Notes: generated from the sequence alone by a model not told the origin. A stretch of DNA of 64,000 nt from Amycolatopsis viridis (GCF_011758765.1 NZ_JAANOU010000001.1:1178001-1242000); one strand, 5' to 3'; shown: positions 1 to 10,418, numbered from the stretch's first letter. A program made the numbers and translations.

Positions 1-181
1 CGAGTCGTGGCTGGCGGACGTGACGACGGTCGGTGTCACGAGTGGCGCCTCGGTGCCCGACGTGCTGGTGATGGACCTGCTGAGCTGGCTGGCGGACCGC
101 GGCTGGGGCGAGGTCCAGGAGGTCACCACCGCCAACGAGAAGATCGCCTTCGCCCTGCCCCGCGAACTGCGCCGCGCCTGA
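1..181 (+). CDS. ispH: 4-hydroxy-3-methylbut-2-enyl diphosphate reductase, C-terminal end
   Basis: This is the 3' end of a gene that begins before the window; about 59 residues are visible, ending at the TGA at 179-181. The reading contains [13 protein letters not shown] followed by a leucine/tryptophan-rich helix, which is the conserved C-terminal part of IspH (LytB), the Fe-S enzyme of the last step of the non-mevalonate isoprenoid pathway in the cytosol. The cluster Cys residues lie mostly upstream and cannot be seen. In mycobacteria lytB2 is also followed by a DUF6542-type gene and then ychF, as here, which supports the call. Confidence 0.85.
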   Translation, partial: ESWLADVTTVGVTSGASVPDVLVMDLLSWLADRGWGEVQEVTTANEKIAFALPRELRRA

Positions 182-827
182 GCGGGGCTCGCCGCCCCGG
201 CCGCGTGGCAGCTGTCCTGGGTTGCCGGCCGCCGCTCCGGTGAGGCGGCGCGTGGGGCTCTGCGCGGCGGCCCGCTTTGCGCGACGGCGTGCTGCTTGTT
301 CGACTTGTTCGACGGCGGTGACTTGTTCGACGGCGGTGAGGTGTGGTGCGTGCGGTGCCCGCTGCCGGTGGTGCGCCTGCCTGGCGGCCCGTTCGGCCGG
401 TGCTGTGCCCCCGGGACAGCCCTCGTGACTCGCTGGCCGGGGCTTCGAGCGCGTGCGCACTCGCCACGTGCTGGGCTGCGACCTCGTTCGGTGTGTGCCT
501 GGTGGCCCGCTGGCCTTCGCTGCACGTCGACGCAGGAGCGCCGCTGTGAGGCTCGCCGCGCCTCATCGCCGGCGATGCTCTCGCGCCTGCGTGGGGGTGC
601 CGGTTGGTCGTCGAGGCGAGTTTTCGTGGCGCCCCGCGGTCGCTCTTCGCAGCTGCGCGCTGTGGGGTGTGGTTGCCGGTTGCGGCTGCCGAGTTGTCGT
701 GTCCTTGGCCGCAGTGGTTGGGGAGGGACCGCAGGGTTGGGGAGGGGTGCGGTGGTGGGGAGGGGTGAGCCGCTGCCCCTCGCCGTGCCGCTCCGCGCAG
801 CCCGCGCTCGGGCTTGTTGGCGGCAGG
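182..827. other. Intergenic stretch without a recognisable gene
   Basis: About 650 bases lie between the ispH stop and the end of the facing DUF6542 gene. Long open frames exist on both strands because of extreme GC content, but none has a family signature, a credible ribosome site or normal amino-acid composition (they are dominated by Arg, Ala, Gly and Cys). The only clear structure is a short tandem duplication at 295-339; further right the + strand is G/T-rich with repeated GGTTGGGGAGGG-like runs near 715-770. It may hold the terminators of the two convergent genes. Confidence 0.5.
295..339. repeat. 18-bp tandem direct repeat, 2.5 copies
   Basis: CTTGTTCGACGGCGGTGA occurs at 304-321 and again immediately at 322-339, preceded by a partial copy CTTGTTCGA at 295-303. 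It lies in the gene-poor stretch downstream of ispH. No function is evident; slipped-strand duplication is the simplest origin. Confidence 0.8.
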
Positions 828-1841
828 TCAGGCGTCGTCGTCCCAGGGGCGGCGGCGTGGCGGGATTCCGCGGCGGCCTTGTGGGGCGCGGCGCGGCTCC
901 TGGAGCGGGTCGCCGGCTCGCGGCGGGACCCGCCGGGCACGGTTGGCGGCACCGCCGGACCGCGGCTCGCCGCCGCGGCGATCGTCCTCCTCCGGCGGCA
1001 CGCCACGCTGACGAGGGCGTCGGCCCACTGGTGGCGTCTTACCGCCGCGCGCGGCGGGGTCCCGGCGCGGCTCGTCCTCCCCGGCGCGGCGACCACCGGA
1101 GTCGCCGTCGGCACGCCCCCGGCGAGGGGTGGCCGCGGCGCGCCGCGGATCATCGTCCGGAGGCAGCCGACGCCCCGGGCGTCGCCCGCTCGACGCCCGG
1201 CCGGCAGCCGCCGCACCACCACCGGTGCGGCCCTCCTTCGCGGCACCGGCGCGGTCCTCTCCGCCGCCGGTCCGGTCGGCGGCCGGCCGCCGACCCCGTG
1301 ATTCGGCACCGCTGCGACCCGCGCCACCGGGACGCTTCGGGGCCGTCGGCCGCTTGCTGTCCCCGCTCTTGGCTGTCAGATCCGGGTTTCGCTCGCGGTA
1401 GATGCGCACGATGCCCAGTACCAGGGTGCAGCCCGTCGTGACCGCCATGGTCGGGAACCCGTTGATCAGCGGCGTCCCGATGGCCAGCGCCTTGCTCAGC
1501 ATGTCGCTGTTCTCCGGCATCCCGGACACCAACAGCACCACTCCGGGCACCGTGATTCCGAGGATGAGCGGAGGCTGCACCATCGGCCCGAACAGGCTGC
1601 GCCGCTGCACGGCGCACACCGCCGCGACCGCGCCGATGAAGTACGCGCCCTGGAACAGCCAGCCGAGCGAGTGCCGCGTCTGCATGTCGATGACCGCACC
1701 GACCACCGCCAGTCCGAAGGCGAGGAGCACGGCACCCCACCACGGCAAGCCGCGGCGGTCACCGACGATGGGACGCTGATCCCACGGCAGCGGCACGTCG
1801 TCGGCGTCGGAATCGCTCCGGCGATCGGGAATGGCGGTCAC
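828..1841 (-). CDS. DUF6542-type membrane protein with long basic tail
   Basis: This 337-residue protein has two halves. Residues about 30-150 form four hydrophobic segments (GAVLLAFGLAVVGAVIDM, then segments around LFQGAYFIGAVAAVCAV, PLILGITVPGVVLLVSG and MAVTTGCTLVLGIVRIY). The rest is a low-complexity cytoplasmic-like tail extremely rich in Arg, Gly, Ala, Asp and Pro. The N-terminal part resembles the DUF6542 domain of M. tuberculosis Rv1111c, which sits between lytB2 and ychF; context agrees. The GTG at 1839-1841 is chosen because the hydrophobic domain starts soon after it; no clear Shine-Dalgarno is seen. Upstream in-frame sequence overlaps rmuC and is not coding. Function is unknown; tail composition suggests nucleic-acid or envelope contact, which is inference. 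Confidence 0.7.
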   Translation of the reverse strand: MTAIPDRRSDSDADDVPLPWDQRPIVGDRRGLPWWGAVLLAFGLAVVGAVIDMQTRHSLGWLFQGAYFIGAVAAVCAVQRRSLFGPMVQPPLILGITVPGVVLLVSGMPENSDMLSKALAIGTPLINGFPTMAVTTGCTLVLGIVRIYRERNPDLTAKSGDSKRPTAPKRPGGAGRSGAESRGRRPAADRTGGGEDRAGAAKEGRTGGGAAAAGRASSGRRPGRRLPPDDDPRRAAATPRRGRADGDSGGRRAGEDEPRRDPAARGGKTPPVGRRPRQRGVPPEEDDRRGGEPRSGGAANRARRVPPRAGDPLQEPRRAPQGRRGIPPRRRPWDDDA

Positions 1842-1878
1842 GAGGCAACACCGTAACCTGTAGCGCGCATCACCGGCT

Positions 1879-1900
1879 CCCCATCCCGCCGAGGATGGGG
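1879..1900 (-). terminator. Hairpin between rmuC and DUF6542 gene
   Basis: CCCCATCC (1879-1886) and GGATGGGG (1893-1900) form a perfect 8-bp stem with a 6-base loop in the gap between rmuC and the next gene on the same strand. No T-run follows, as is common in high-GC actinomycetes. It probably limits read-through from rmuC. Confidence 0.5.
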
Positions 1901-1996
1901 TCAGGCCACTGCTCGGGCCCGCCCGGAACGGGTCCTGATCAGCGGTTTCGGCGCCGGTGACCGTGCTGGCAACCCGGCGGTAACCCAGGATTTTCG

Positions 1997-2914
1997 CTAG
2001 CTCGCCGCGATCTCGTCCCCCCTTCGGATGGGGGCGACCTCGGAGGGGCTTCCTGCCGCCTCCGACAGCGGCGCCACAGCCGCCCGGAACCCCTCGAGCG
2101 CATCCAGTTCCCGCCGCCGCGCCGACAGGAACCGCTGCAGGTGGGTGCTGCTGAGGTTGAGCGCTTCGACCGCGTTTCCCGCCGCCCGGTGTGCCGCCGC
2201 CGCACCGGCCCGGACCCGCTCGATGTCGGCCACGACCGCCCGGTCGCTCGCGGCGAACAGTGCGGCCGACGCCACCACCGCGAATCCGGTCGGCCCGCAC
2301 AGGAACACCCGCCGGTCGAGCATCCAGCGCAGCAGTTCCGGATCGGTGTCCAGCGCCGCCACCACGGCCGCGTCGGAGGGCACGAACATCACCGTGCCGT
2401 AGATCGCGTCGGCCCAGCGCTGGTATCCCTTCCCCGCCAGTTCGGCGGCCCGGGAGCGCAGGTTGCGGACGTGCACCCGCAGAGCGTCCATCCGCTCGTC
2501 CGGATCGTCGGTCTCCACCGCTTCCGCCCAGCAGGCGAGGCTGGCCTTCGCGTCGACCGGCACGCTGCGGTCGCCACCGACCCGCAGCACCATGTCGGGT
2601 TTGGCCGAGCCACCGCCGCCCAGGTCGGTCTGCAGTGTGTAGTGCAGCCCCTCGCGCAGCCCCAGCGCGCGCGCCGTCTCGGCCAGGACCTGCTCGCCCA
2701 GTTCGCCCCGGCCGCTGATCGAGGCGAACGCGACCTCGTACCTGCGCAGCGCCGCCTGGTGCTGATCCACGCGTGACCGTTCGGCTTCGACCAGGCGAGC
2801 CGCGGCGTCGGCGCGGCGCACGCTGTCGCCGTAGAGCCGCCACAGCAGGGCGATCGCCACGACCAGGACCACAGCGATCGCGACGGCTGCCGTGGTGATC
2901 ACGGTGGAGGCCAC
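1997..2914 (-). CDS. rmuC: RmuC-family DNA recombination protein
   Basis: The 305-residue product begins with one membrane-spanning helix (about residues 5-26), then a short coiled region, then the RmuC nuclease-like core: KPDMVLRVGG and VPVDAKASL carry the PD-(D/E)xK-like residues, followed by the family motif AGKGYQRWADAIYGTVMFVP, which matches the conserved RmuC segment around MFVP. RmuC proteins limit inversions at short inverted repeats. It is shorter than enterobacterial RmuC and lacks their long coiled coil. The ATG start is followed directly by the membrane helix. It is divergent from sbcD with a LexA-like box between, so damage-inducible expression is plausible. Confidence 0.85.
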   Translation of the reverse strand: MASTVITTAAVAIAVVLVVAIALLWRLYGDSVRRADAAARLVEAERSRVDQHQAALRRYEVAFASISGRGELGEQVLAETARALGLREGLHYTLQTDLGGGGSAKPDMVLRVGGDRSVPVDAKASLACWAEAVETDDPDERMDALRVHVRNLRSRAAELAGKGYQRWADAIYGTVMFVPSDAAVVAALDTDPELLRWMLDRRVFLCGPTGFAVVASAALFAASDRAVVADIERVRAGAAAAHRAAGNAVEALNLSSTHLQRFLSARRRELDALEGFRAAVAPLSEAAGSPSEVAPIRRGDEIAAS

Positions 2915-3004
2915 TGCCGCCCTCCTTTCTTGATCGTCGAGAACGTGACCGCATCATGGCGGAGGGCACCGACAAAAACCGGGCCCGCCCGTCCCGATCT
3001 TCTC

Positions 3005-3018
3005 CGAACACACGTTCG
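3005..3018. promoter_or_regulatory. Candidate LexA (SOS) box
   Basis: CGAACACACGTTCG is a perfect CGAAC-N4-GTTCG palindrome, the form of the LexA box known from mycobacteria and other Gram-positives. It lies 60 bases before the sbcD start and 90 bases before the rmuC start, between two divergent recombination and repair genes, so it could repress both. Confidence 0.75.
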
Positions 3019-3078
3019 GGTGAAGCCGAGCGGTGTGTCTGCGGGTTTCTGTCGGACCGTCCTCCTAACTTGGGCCAC

Positions 3079-4230
3079 GTGAGACTCCTGCACACCTCCG
3101 ACTGGCACGTCGGACGCACCTTCCACGGGCTGGACCTGCTCGCCGAGCAGGACACCGTGCTCGCGCACCTCGCGGACGTCGTGGCCGCCGAGGGGGTCGA
3201 CGTCGTCCTCGTCTCGGGCGACATCTACGACCGGGCCGTGCCCTCGGCCGAGGCCGTGCAGGTCGCCAACCGGGCCCTCGGCCGCCTCCGGCACGCGGGC
3301 GCGCAGCTGGTCCTCACGTCCGGCAACCACGACTCGGCCCCACGGCTCGGTGCGTTCGGCGAGTTCGCCGCGGCCGGCGGCCTGCACCTGCGCACCACCA
3401 TCGACCGGATCGCCGATCCGGTTGTGCTGGACGATGCCCACGGTGCGGTCGCGATCTACGGCATCCCCTACCTGGAGCCGGAACCGGCTCGGCAGGCGCT
3501 CGGCGTGACCGGTGCGCGCGGGCACACGGCCGTGCTCACCGAGGCGATGCGACGGATCCGGGCCGATCTCGCGGAACGGCCGCCCGGAACGCGGTCGGTC
3601 GTGCTCGCGCACGCGTTCGTCACCGGGGCCGCGCCCTCCGAATCGGAACGCTCCATCGCGGTCGGCGGGGTCGAACAGGTGCCGGGTTCGGTGTTCGACG
3701 GGGCCGACTACGTCGCGCTGGGGCATCTGCACGGGCCGCAGACACTCGCCGAGCACCTGCGGTACTCGGGCAGCCCCGTCGCCTACTCGTTTTCCGAGGC
3801 GCAGCAACGCAAATCGGTGTGGATCGTCGATCTCGACGGCTCGGGCCTGGCGGATGTCCGGCGGCACGAGCTGCCGGTTCCGCGCCGGCTGGCCAAGCTC
3901 AGCGGTCGTCTGGCGGAGCTGCTGGCCGACCCGGCGCACGACGATCTGGTGGAGTGCTACCTCTCGGTCACGCTCACCGACCCGGTGCGCCCGGTCGATG
4001 CGATGCGGTCACTGCGCGACCGCTTCCCGCACGCCGTCCACCTGGAATGGCAGCCGGAGAACGGGAAGACGTCGGCGGCGCTGCGGTACGCCGCCGCCGT
4101 GCGGGGGCGTTCGGACGAGGAGATCGCTCGCGGTTTCCTCGACGACTGCCGCGGGGCGCCGCCGAACGAGCGGGAGGCCGGGTTGCTGCGCGCGGCCCTG
4201 GAGAAGGCGGACAGGGAGGACGCGGCATGA
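3079..4230 (+). CDS. sbcD: Exonuclease subunit SbcD (Mre11-like)
   Basis: This 383-residue calcineurin-type phosphoesterase is the nuclease half of SbcCD, which cuts hairpins and protein-blocked DNA ends. All metal-site motifs are visible: SDWHVG at residues 7-12, GDIYD near 47, GNHD near 82, AHAF near 176 and GHLHG at about 215. The GTG at 3079 starts directly before the first conserved strand (RLLHTSDWH). Its TGA (4228-4230) overlaps the ATG of sbcC (4227-4229) as ATGA, so the two subunits are translationally coupled. A LexA-like box lies upstream. Confidence 0.95.
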   Translation: MRLLHTSDWHVGRTFHGLDLLAEQDTVLAHLADVVAAEGVDVVLVSGDIYDRAVPSAEAVQVANRALGRLRHAGAQLVLTSGNHDSAPRLGAFGEFAAAGGLHLRTTIDRIADPVVLDDAHGAVAIYGIPYLEPEPARQALGVTGARGHTAVLTEAMRRIRADLAERPPGTRSVVLAHAFVTGAAPSESERSIAVGGVEQVPGSVFDGADYVALGHLHGPQTLAEHLRYSGSPVAYSFSEAQQRKSVWIVDLDGSGLADVRRHELPVPRRLAKLSGRLAELLADPAHDDLVECYLSVTLTDPVRPVDAMRSLRDRFPHAVHLEWQPENGKTSAALRYAAAVRGRSDEEIARGFLDDCRGAPPNEREAGLLRAALEKADREDAA

Positions 4231-7190
4231 GGCTGCACCGGCTGGAGGTGGCGGCGTTCGGACCGTACCGGTCCCGGCAGGTCGTCGATTTCGATGCGCT
4301 TGGGGCCGACGGGCTGTTCCTCCTGCACGGCGACACCGGCGCGGGGAAGACGACACTGCTGGACGCGGTGGCGTTCGCCTTGTTCGGCACCGTTCCCGGC
4401 GCCCGCGGGCAGGTCAAGCGGTTGCGCTGCGACCTGGCCGATCCGGAGGAGCCGACCGAGGTCGTGCTCGAGCTCACGGTGCAGGGGCAGCGGTTGCGCA
4501 TCGTGCGCAGCCCCGAGTACCAGCGTCCGAAGCGGCGGGGCGAGGGGACCACCACGCAGCAGGCCAAGGCGGTGCTCACCTGGATCGGTGTGCCACCCGC
4601 CGGTCAGCCGGCCGAGGGACTGACGCGCATCGACGAGGTCGGGCGCACGGTGCAACGCCTGCTCGGGATGAGTGCGGATCAGTTCTTCCAGGTCGTGTTG
4701 CTGCCGCAGGGGGAGTTCGCCCGGTTCCTGCGCGCCGACACCGACGAGCGGGAAAAGCTGCTGGAAAGGCTGTTCGGCACCAAGCGGTTCGCCGATGTCG
4801 AGGCCTGGTTCCGGGAACGGCGGGCGGAGCAGCGGCGCGAACTCGACCAGCAGCGCCAGGAGCTGCGGGAGTGGACGGCGCGGTTCGCCCAGGTGGCGGG
4901 CGCGGAGGTGCCCGAGGAGGACCTCGCAGGCTGGGTGGCGCGGACCGGCGAGCGGATCCGGGCCACGGTCGAGCGGGCGCGGGAGGACGAGCAGCGCGCG
5001 CGAGCCGCGCGCGAGTCGGCCGACGAGCTGCTGGCCGAGCGGTTGTCGGCCGCCGAGCGGGTGCGCCGGGTCCGGGAGGCGCACCAGCGGCTCGCGGTGC
5101 TGGCCGAGCAGGAGGACGAACGCACTCGCTGGGCGGACGAACTCGCCGCGGCGCGGCGCGCGGCGACCGTCGTGGCGGTCGCGGCTCAGGCTGACCGGTG
5201 CGCGACGCAGCTCGACGAAGCCCGGCTCGCCGAGGAGCGCAAGGCCCAAGCGCTGGCAGCGACCGGTTTCGTGAACGCGGAGGTGGACACCGCGGAACTG
5301 CGCAAGTTGTCCGGGCAGTTGAGTGAGGAAGCCGGTGCGCTGGCCGGACTCGTCGCCGAAGCCGAACAGCAGGTGCGGGATCAGCGGGACATCGAGCGCT
5401 TCGCCGAGACGGCGGCGGACGCGCGAGCGCGGGTCGAGGTGCTCGGCGAGAAGCTCGCCGGTATCCCGGAGCGCGCGCGGGATCTGCGGGAGCGGCTCGA
5501 GGTCGCGATCGACGCCGAGGCGAAGCTCGGTGAGGTCCGCAAACGGGAGGCCGACCTGGTCGCTGCTGTCGCGGACGCGGAGCGCCTGCCCGCGGCGCGG
5601 CGCGCCCTGGACGATGCGGAAGGGGCGGCACGGGAGGCGATCGACCGGCATCAGGAGGCACGCGAACGGTTTCTCGAGCTGCGCCGGTGGCGGCTGGACG
5701 GCATGGCGGCCGAGCTCGCCGCACGTCTGACCGCCGGATCGCCGTGCCCGGTGTGTGGTTCCTCCGACCACCCGGCACCCGCGATCGCGGCGCCCGAGGC
5801 CGTCTCACCGGAGCAGGAGCACGCAGCCGAGGAAGCCGAGGCACGGGCGGAGCGGCGGCGCAAGGCGGCCGAGGCGGCCCGGCACGACGCGGAAACCAAG
5901 CTGGCCGCGCTGCGCGAACGCTTGCGGGGCCGGGACGGTGCCCAGCTGGGCGAGGAGCTGTCCGCGTTGCGTAAGGAGATCGCCGGTCTGAATGCGCTGG
6001 CGGAACAGCGTGCACCGCTCGCCAAGCAGGTCCAGGCGACCGAAACCGAGCAGCGGGAACTCGACGAGAAACGCGCGGCGGAACTGCAGAGGGCCACCGC
6101 GGCGGAAACCCAGCGGCAGGCGTTGACCGAGCGCGTCGCCGAGCGTGCGCGACGGCTCGACGAGGCACGGGGCGAGCACCCGGACGTCGGCGCGCGGCGT
6201 GCTCATCTGACCGGGATCGTGCGGGCCCTGGACGCACTCGCCGAGGCACGCGCGGCCACCGCGAGCGCGGCCGGGCAGCTCGAGCGTCAGCGCGTCGAGG
6301 TGCGGGAAGCCCTGCACCGCGCCGGCTTCGAGACGGTGGCGGAGATGCGGGCCGCCGCGCGGGACGAGATGACGATCCGCGACCTCGAGCAGCGCCTTGC
6401 CGAGGCCGGCGCTGCCGAGGCGGCCGCACGAGCCACCCTGAACGAGCCGGAGCTGTCGGGGGTCGGGCCGGACGACGAGGTCGACGTCGAGTCGGCGAAG
6501 GCCGCGGCCCGGTCGGCGCGGGAACGGGCCGAAGCCGCGTTCGCCGTCCTGCGCTCGGCGAACGCACAGGCGGACGCGCTCGGCACGCTCGCCGAACGGC
6601 TGACCGCCGCGACCGAGCGGCTGCGGCCGCTGGAGGAGGAGTTCGCCGAGCTCGACGCTCTGACCGACGTGGTCAACGGGCGCGGGCAGAACGCGCGGAA
6701 GATGTCGCTGCGGTCGTACGTACTGGCGGCCCGGCTGGAGGAGGTGGCCCTCGCCGCGACGGCGCGGTTGCAGACGATGAGTCAAGGGCGCTACTCGTTC
6801 GTGCACTCCGACGCGGCCGGATCCCACGGCACGAGGGGTGGCCTGGGACTGGACGTGCTGGACGACTTCTCCGGCACGATCCGGCCGGCGAAGACCCTCT
6901 CCGGCGGGGAGTCGTTCCTCGCGTCGCTGGCGCTGGCGCTGGGGCTGGCGGACGTGGTCGCGGCGGAGACGGGTGGCTCGCTGCTGGACACGCTGTTCGT
7001 CGACGAGGGGTTCGGCACCCTCGACTCCGAGACGCTCGACGTGGTGATGAACATCCTCGACGAGCTGCGGGCCGGTGGCCGGGTGGTCGGCCTGGTGTCC
7101 CATGTGGAGGAATTGCGGCAGCGGATCCCGACCCGGCTGCGGGTGCGCAAGTCCCGCACCGGGTCGAGTTTGGAGCTGCAAATGGCGTGA
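4227..7190 (+). CDS. sbcC: Exonuclease subunit SbcC (Rad50-like SMC ATPase)
   Basis: The 987-residue product is the ATPase partner of SbcD. The N-terminal lobe contains Walker A GDTGAGKTT near residue 35 and the typical segment QFFQVVLLPQGEFARFL. Two long Arg/Glu/Ala-rich coiled coils follow, separated by the zinc hook CPVC at 507-510. The C-terminal lobe carries the ABC signature LSGGESFLASLALALGLAD (about 890) and Walker B LDTLFVDEGFGTLD. Length and order are normal for the family. The ATG overlaps the sbcD stop. The open frame extends upstream, but that part lies inside sbcD. Confidence 0.95.
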   Translation: MRLHRLEVAAFGPYRSRQVVDFDALGADGLFLLHGDTGAGKTTLLDAVAFALFGTVPGARGQVKRLRCDLADPEEPTEVVLELTVQGQRLRIVRSPEYQRPKRRGEGTTTQQAKAVLTWIGVPPAGQPAEGLTRIDEVGRTVQRLLGMSADQFFQVVLLPQGEFARFLRADTDEREKLLERLFGTKRFADVEAWFRERRAEQRRELDQQRQELREWTARFAQVAGAEVPEEDLAGWVARTGERIRATVERAREDEQRARAARESADELLAERLSAAERVRRVREAHQRLAVLAEQEDERTRWADELAAARRAATVVAVAAQADRCATQLDEARLAEERKAQALAATGFVNAEVDTAELRKLSGQLSEEAGALAGLVAEAEQQVRDQRDIERFAETAADARARVEVLGEKLAGIPERARDLRERLEVAIDAEAKLGEVRKREADLVAAVADAERLPAARRALDDAEGAAREAIDRHQEARERFLELRRWRLDGMAAELAARLTAGSPCPVCGSSDHPAPAIAAPEAVSPEQEHAAEEAEARAERRRKAAEAARHDAETKLAALRERLRGRDGAQLGEELSALRKEIAGLNALAEQRAPLAKQVQATETEQRELDEKRAAELQRATAAETQRQALTERVAERARRLDEARGEHPDVGARRAHLTGIVRALDALAEARAATASAAGQLERQRVEVREALHRAGFETVAEMRAAARDEMTIRDLEQRLAEAGAAEAAARATLNEPELSGVGPDDEVDVESAKAAARSARERAEAAFAVLRSANAQADALGTLAERLTAATERLRPLEEEFAELDALTDVVNGRGQNARKMSLRSYVLAARLEEVALAATARLQTMSQGRYSFVHSDAAGSHGTRGGLGLDVLDDFSGTIRPAKTLSGGESFLASLALALGLADVVAAETGGSLLDTLFVDEGFGTLDSETLDVVMNILDELRAGGRVVGLVSHVEELRQRIPTRLRVRKSRTGSSLELQMA

Positions 7191-7194
7191 TTTC

Positions 7195-7704
7195 TCAGGC
7201 GTGATAAGGGGTTTCGTGGTCGAGCAGCCACCGCTTGGCATCGACGCCCCAGCGGAAGCCACCCAGCGCGCCACCGATGCGGAGCACGCGGTGGCAGGGC
7301 ACGAACAGCGCCGCCGCGTTGCGGGCGCAGGCTGAAGCCGCGGCCCGGACAGCGGCGGGACGGCCGGCCAGCGCGGCGTACTCGCTGTAGGTGACGGGCT
7401 TGCCGGCGGGCACCGTGCGCAGCACGTCCCACGCGTGCTGCAGGAACTCGCCGGATCGCTGGCGCACCGGAATGTCGTCGATCGCGTCGAGTTCGCCCTC
7501 GTGGTAGCGACGGACCGCGGTGCTGACCGCGCCGAGGTCGCGTTTCTCGCGCAGGTCGGACGGGCGCAGTGCGGGGGAGATCTGGGGAGTCAGCAGGTCG
7601 AGATCGGCCGTCCAGCCCGAGGCCAGTACGGCGCCGTCGCCGGCGACGATGGCGGTGAACGGGCCGATCGGGGTGTCGGTGGTGGCCCAGTGGGCAATGC
7701 TCAT
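7195..7704 (-). CDS. ogt: Methylated-DNA--protein-cysteine methyltransferase
   Basis: This 169-residue protein is a suicide repair enzyme that takes the methyl group from O6-methylguanine or O4-methylthymine. The active-site motif VPCHRVL is present with the acceptor Cys, followed by GGFRWGVDAKRWLLDHE, the usual C-terminal helix-strand of Ogt/MGMT. The ATG at 7702-7704 has a good ribosome site (AAGGAGA). It lies 21 bases downstream of the ada-alkA gene on the same strand, so the two probably form an alkylation-damage operon. It ends 5 bases from the end of the convergent sbcC. Confidence 0.93.
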   Translation of the reverse strand: MSIAHWATTDTPIGPFTAIVAGDGAVLASGWTADLDLLTPQISPALRPSDLREKRDLGAVSTAVRRYHEGELDAIDDIPVRQRSGEFLQHAWDVLRTVPAGKPVTYSEYAALAGRPAAVRAAASACARNAAALFVPCHRVLRIGGALGGFRWGVDAKRWLLDHETPYHA

Positions 7705-7725
7705 GTCGGTTCTCCTTGCGGGGGT

Positions 7726-9228
7726 TCAGGCTTGGCTCGAGCGCCACAGGTACATGCCGGCGTAGGACCGCCAGGGCCGCCACGCCTGCGCTCGTTCGGT
7801 CAGGGCTGGGATGTCGTCGGCGATGCCGAGGGCGGCCGCACCCTTGCGGAGCACGAGGTCGCCGGTGAGCAGCACGTCGGGGACGCCGAGGACGCGCATC
7901 AGCACGTAGTCCGCGGTCCACGGTCCGACACCGGTGAGCTCGAGCAGTTCGGCGCGCAGCTCGGCGGGGTCACGGCCGACGTGCACGTCGACCTCGCCGG
8001 ACGCGAGCGCCGCGGCGGCGCCCAGGATGGCGTCCACGCGGCGCTTCGGGCCGCGGAGCACCTCGTGTCCGCGCTCGGCGACCGCCTCGGCCGTGGGGAA
8101 CAGCAGCACGCCGTCCTGCCACGGGACCGGATCACCGAGCGCGGCGGTGAGGCGGGCCGCGGCGGTGCGCGCGGCGGCGACCGACACCTGCTGGCCGAGC
8201 ATCGCGCGCAGCACCAGCTCGGGACCGTCGGCCGCGCCCGGGACCCGGACACCCGGGGTCGCCGCGACCGCGGGCGCCAGCGCCGGGTCCGCGCCGAGCA
8301 CGCGCGCCACAGCCTCGGGGTCGGCGTCCAGGTCCAGCAGCCGCCGCGCGCGGGTGACGGCGGCCCCCAGGTCGCGGACGTCGGCGAGCTGCAGGTCGCA
8401 GCGCACGTGCCCGTCCCGTGGCGTCAGCGTCACGGACGCGGCGCCGTGCGGGAGCCGCAGGGTGCGGGCGTAGCTGTGCTCGTCGGCGGACTCGACACCG
8501 GGCACCGCCCGTGCGGCGAAGAAGCCGAGTAGCCCGGCGGCGTCGAACGGCGGGCGGAACGGCAGCCGCAGGGACAGCCGCGTACCGGCGGTGCCGGCGT
8601 CGGGCTCCACGGCACCCGCGCGCCGCCGGGCCGCGGCGGCGGCCGCACGCAGCTGCGACGGCGTGCGGGCGAACACCTCGCGGATGGTGTCGTTGAACTG
8701 CCGGATGCTGGCGAAGCCGGCGGCGAAGGCGACGTCGGCCAGCGGCAGCTCGGACAGCTCGATGAGCAGCCGCGCCGAATGCGCCCGGTGGGCGCGGGCC
8801 AGGGCCAGCGGTCCCGCGCCGAGCTCGGCGGTCAGGACCCGGCCGAGCTGCCGCTCGGAGTAGCCGAGCCGGCGGGCCAGGCCGGGCACGCCCTCACGCT
8901 CGATGACGCCGTCCGCGATCAGCCGCATCGCCCGCGCAGCGAGGTCGGCGCGCACATTCCACTCCGGCGAGCCGGGCACGGCGTCGGGCAGGCAGCGCCG
9001 GCAGGCGCGGAAACCGGCGGACTGGGCCGCGGCCGCGGTCGGGTAGAACCGCACGTTCTCCTGCCGCGGCGTGAGCGCCGGACAGGACGGCCGGCAGTAG
9101 ATGCCGGTGGTGCGGACGGCCGTGATGAACTGGCCGTCGAAGCGGGCGTCGCGTGAGGCGACCGCGCGGTAGCAGCGCTCGGCGTCCCGCCAGAGAGCCT
9201 GGTCGGCTGGTGCCACGGTGGCTGTCAT
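7726..9228 (-). CDS. alkA: Ada-like regulator fused to AlkA 3-methyladenine DNA glycosylase
   Basis: A 500-residue fusion. Residues 1-80 are the Ada N-terminal zinc domain with Cys45, Cys49, Cys76 and Cys79; in Ada, one such Cys accepts methyl from phosphotriesters. Residues about 90-190 are an AraC-type DNA-binding domain (ADVAFAAGFASIRQFNDTIR). Residues about 215 onward are AlkA: a mixed domain, then the helix-hairpin-helix glycosylase with LTGVGPWTADYVLMRVL and a following TGD carrying the likely catalytic Asp. The Ada O6-methyltransferase domain is absent and is supplied by ogt just downstream. The same fusion is known in mycobacteria. Likely autoregulated by methylation. Confidence 0.93.
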   Translation of the reverse strand: MTATVAPADQALWRDAERCYRAVASRDARFDGQFITAVRTTGIYCRPSCPALTPRQENVRFYPTAAAAQSAGFRACRRCLPDAVPGSPEWNVRADLAARAMRLIADGVIEREGVPGLARRLGYSERQLGRVLTAELGAGPLALARAHRAHSARLLIELSELPLADVAFAAGFASIRQFNDTIREVFARTPSQLRAAAAAARRRAGAVEPDAGTAGTRLSLRLPFRPPFDAAGLLGFFAARAVPGVESADEHSYARTLRLPHGAASVTLTPRDGHVRCDLQLADVRDLGAAVTRARRLLDLDADPEAVARVLGADPALAPAVAATPGVRVPGAADGPELVLRAMLGQQVSVAAARTAAARLTAALGDPVPWQDGVLLFPTAEAVAERGHEVLRGPKRRVDAILGAAAALASGEVDVHVGRDPAELRAELLELTGVGPWTADYVLMRVLGVPDVLLTGDLVLRKGAAALGIADDIPALTERAQAWRPWRSYAGMYLWRSSQA

Positions 9229-9335
9229 GGGTTCGATACTGCCAGCAGGTCAGCCGCTCGACTGGCGGAAATCCGACATAGGTGTGAACGGGCGGCCGGG
9301 CCGGGTGCGGGGCCTGCCCCGTAGACTTCGGAGCC

Positions 9336-10415
<1,080 letters not shown>

Positions 10416-10418
<3 letters not shown>

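Noticed and set aside
296..1441. Frame of 381 codons on the plus strand downstream of ispH
   Set aside because: Composition is Arg/Ala/Cys-rich and non-protein-like, and it runs antisense through the DUF6542 gene; a product of high GC.
1842..3224. In-frame extension that would make the DUF6542 protein about 800 residues
   Set aside because: The added part is antisense or out of frame over rmuC and sbcD and is low complexity; the real domain begins at the GTG at 1841.
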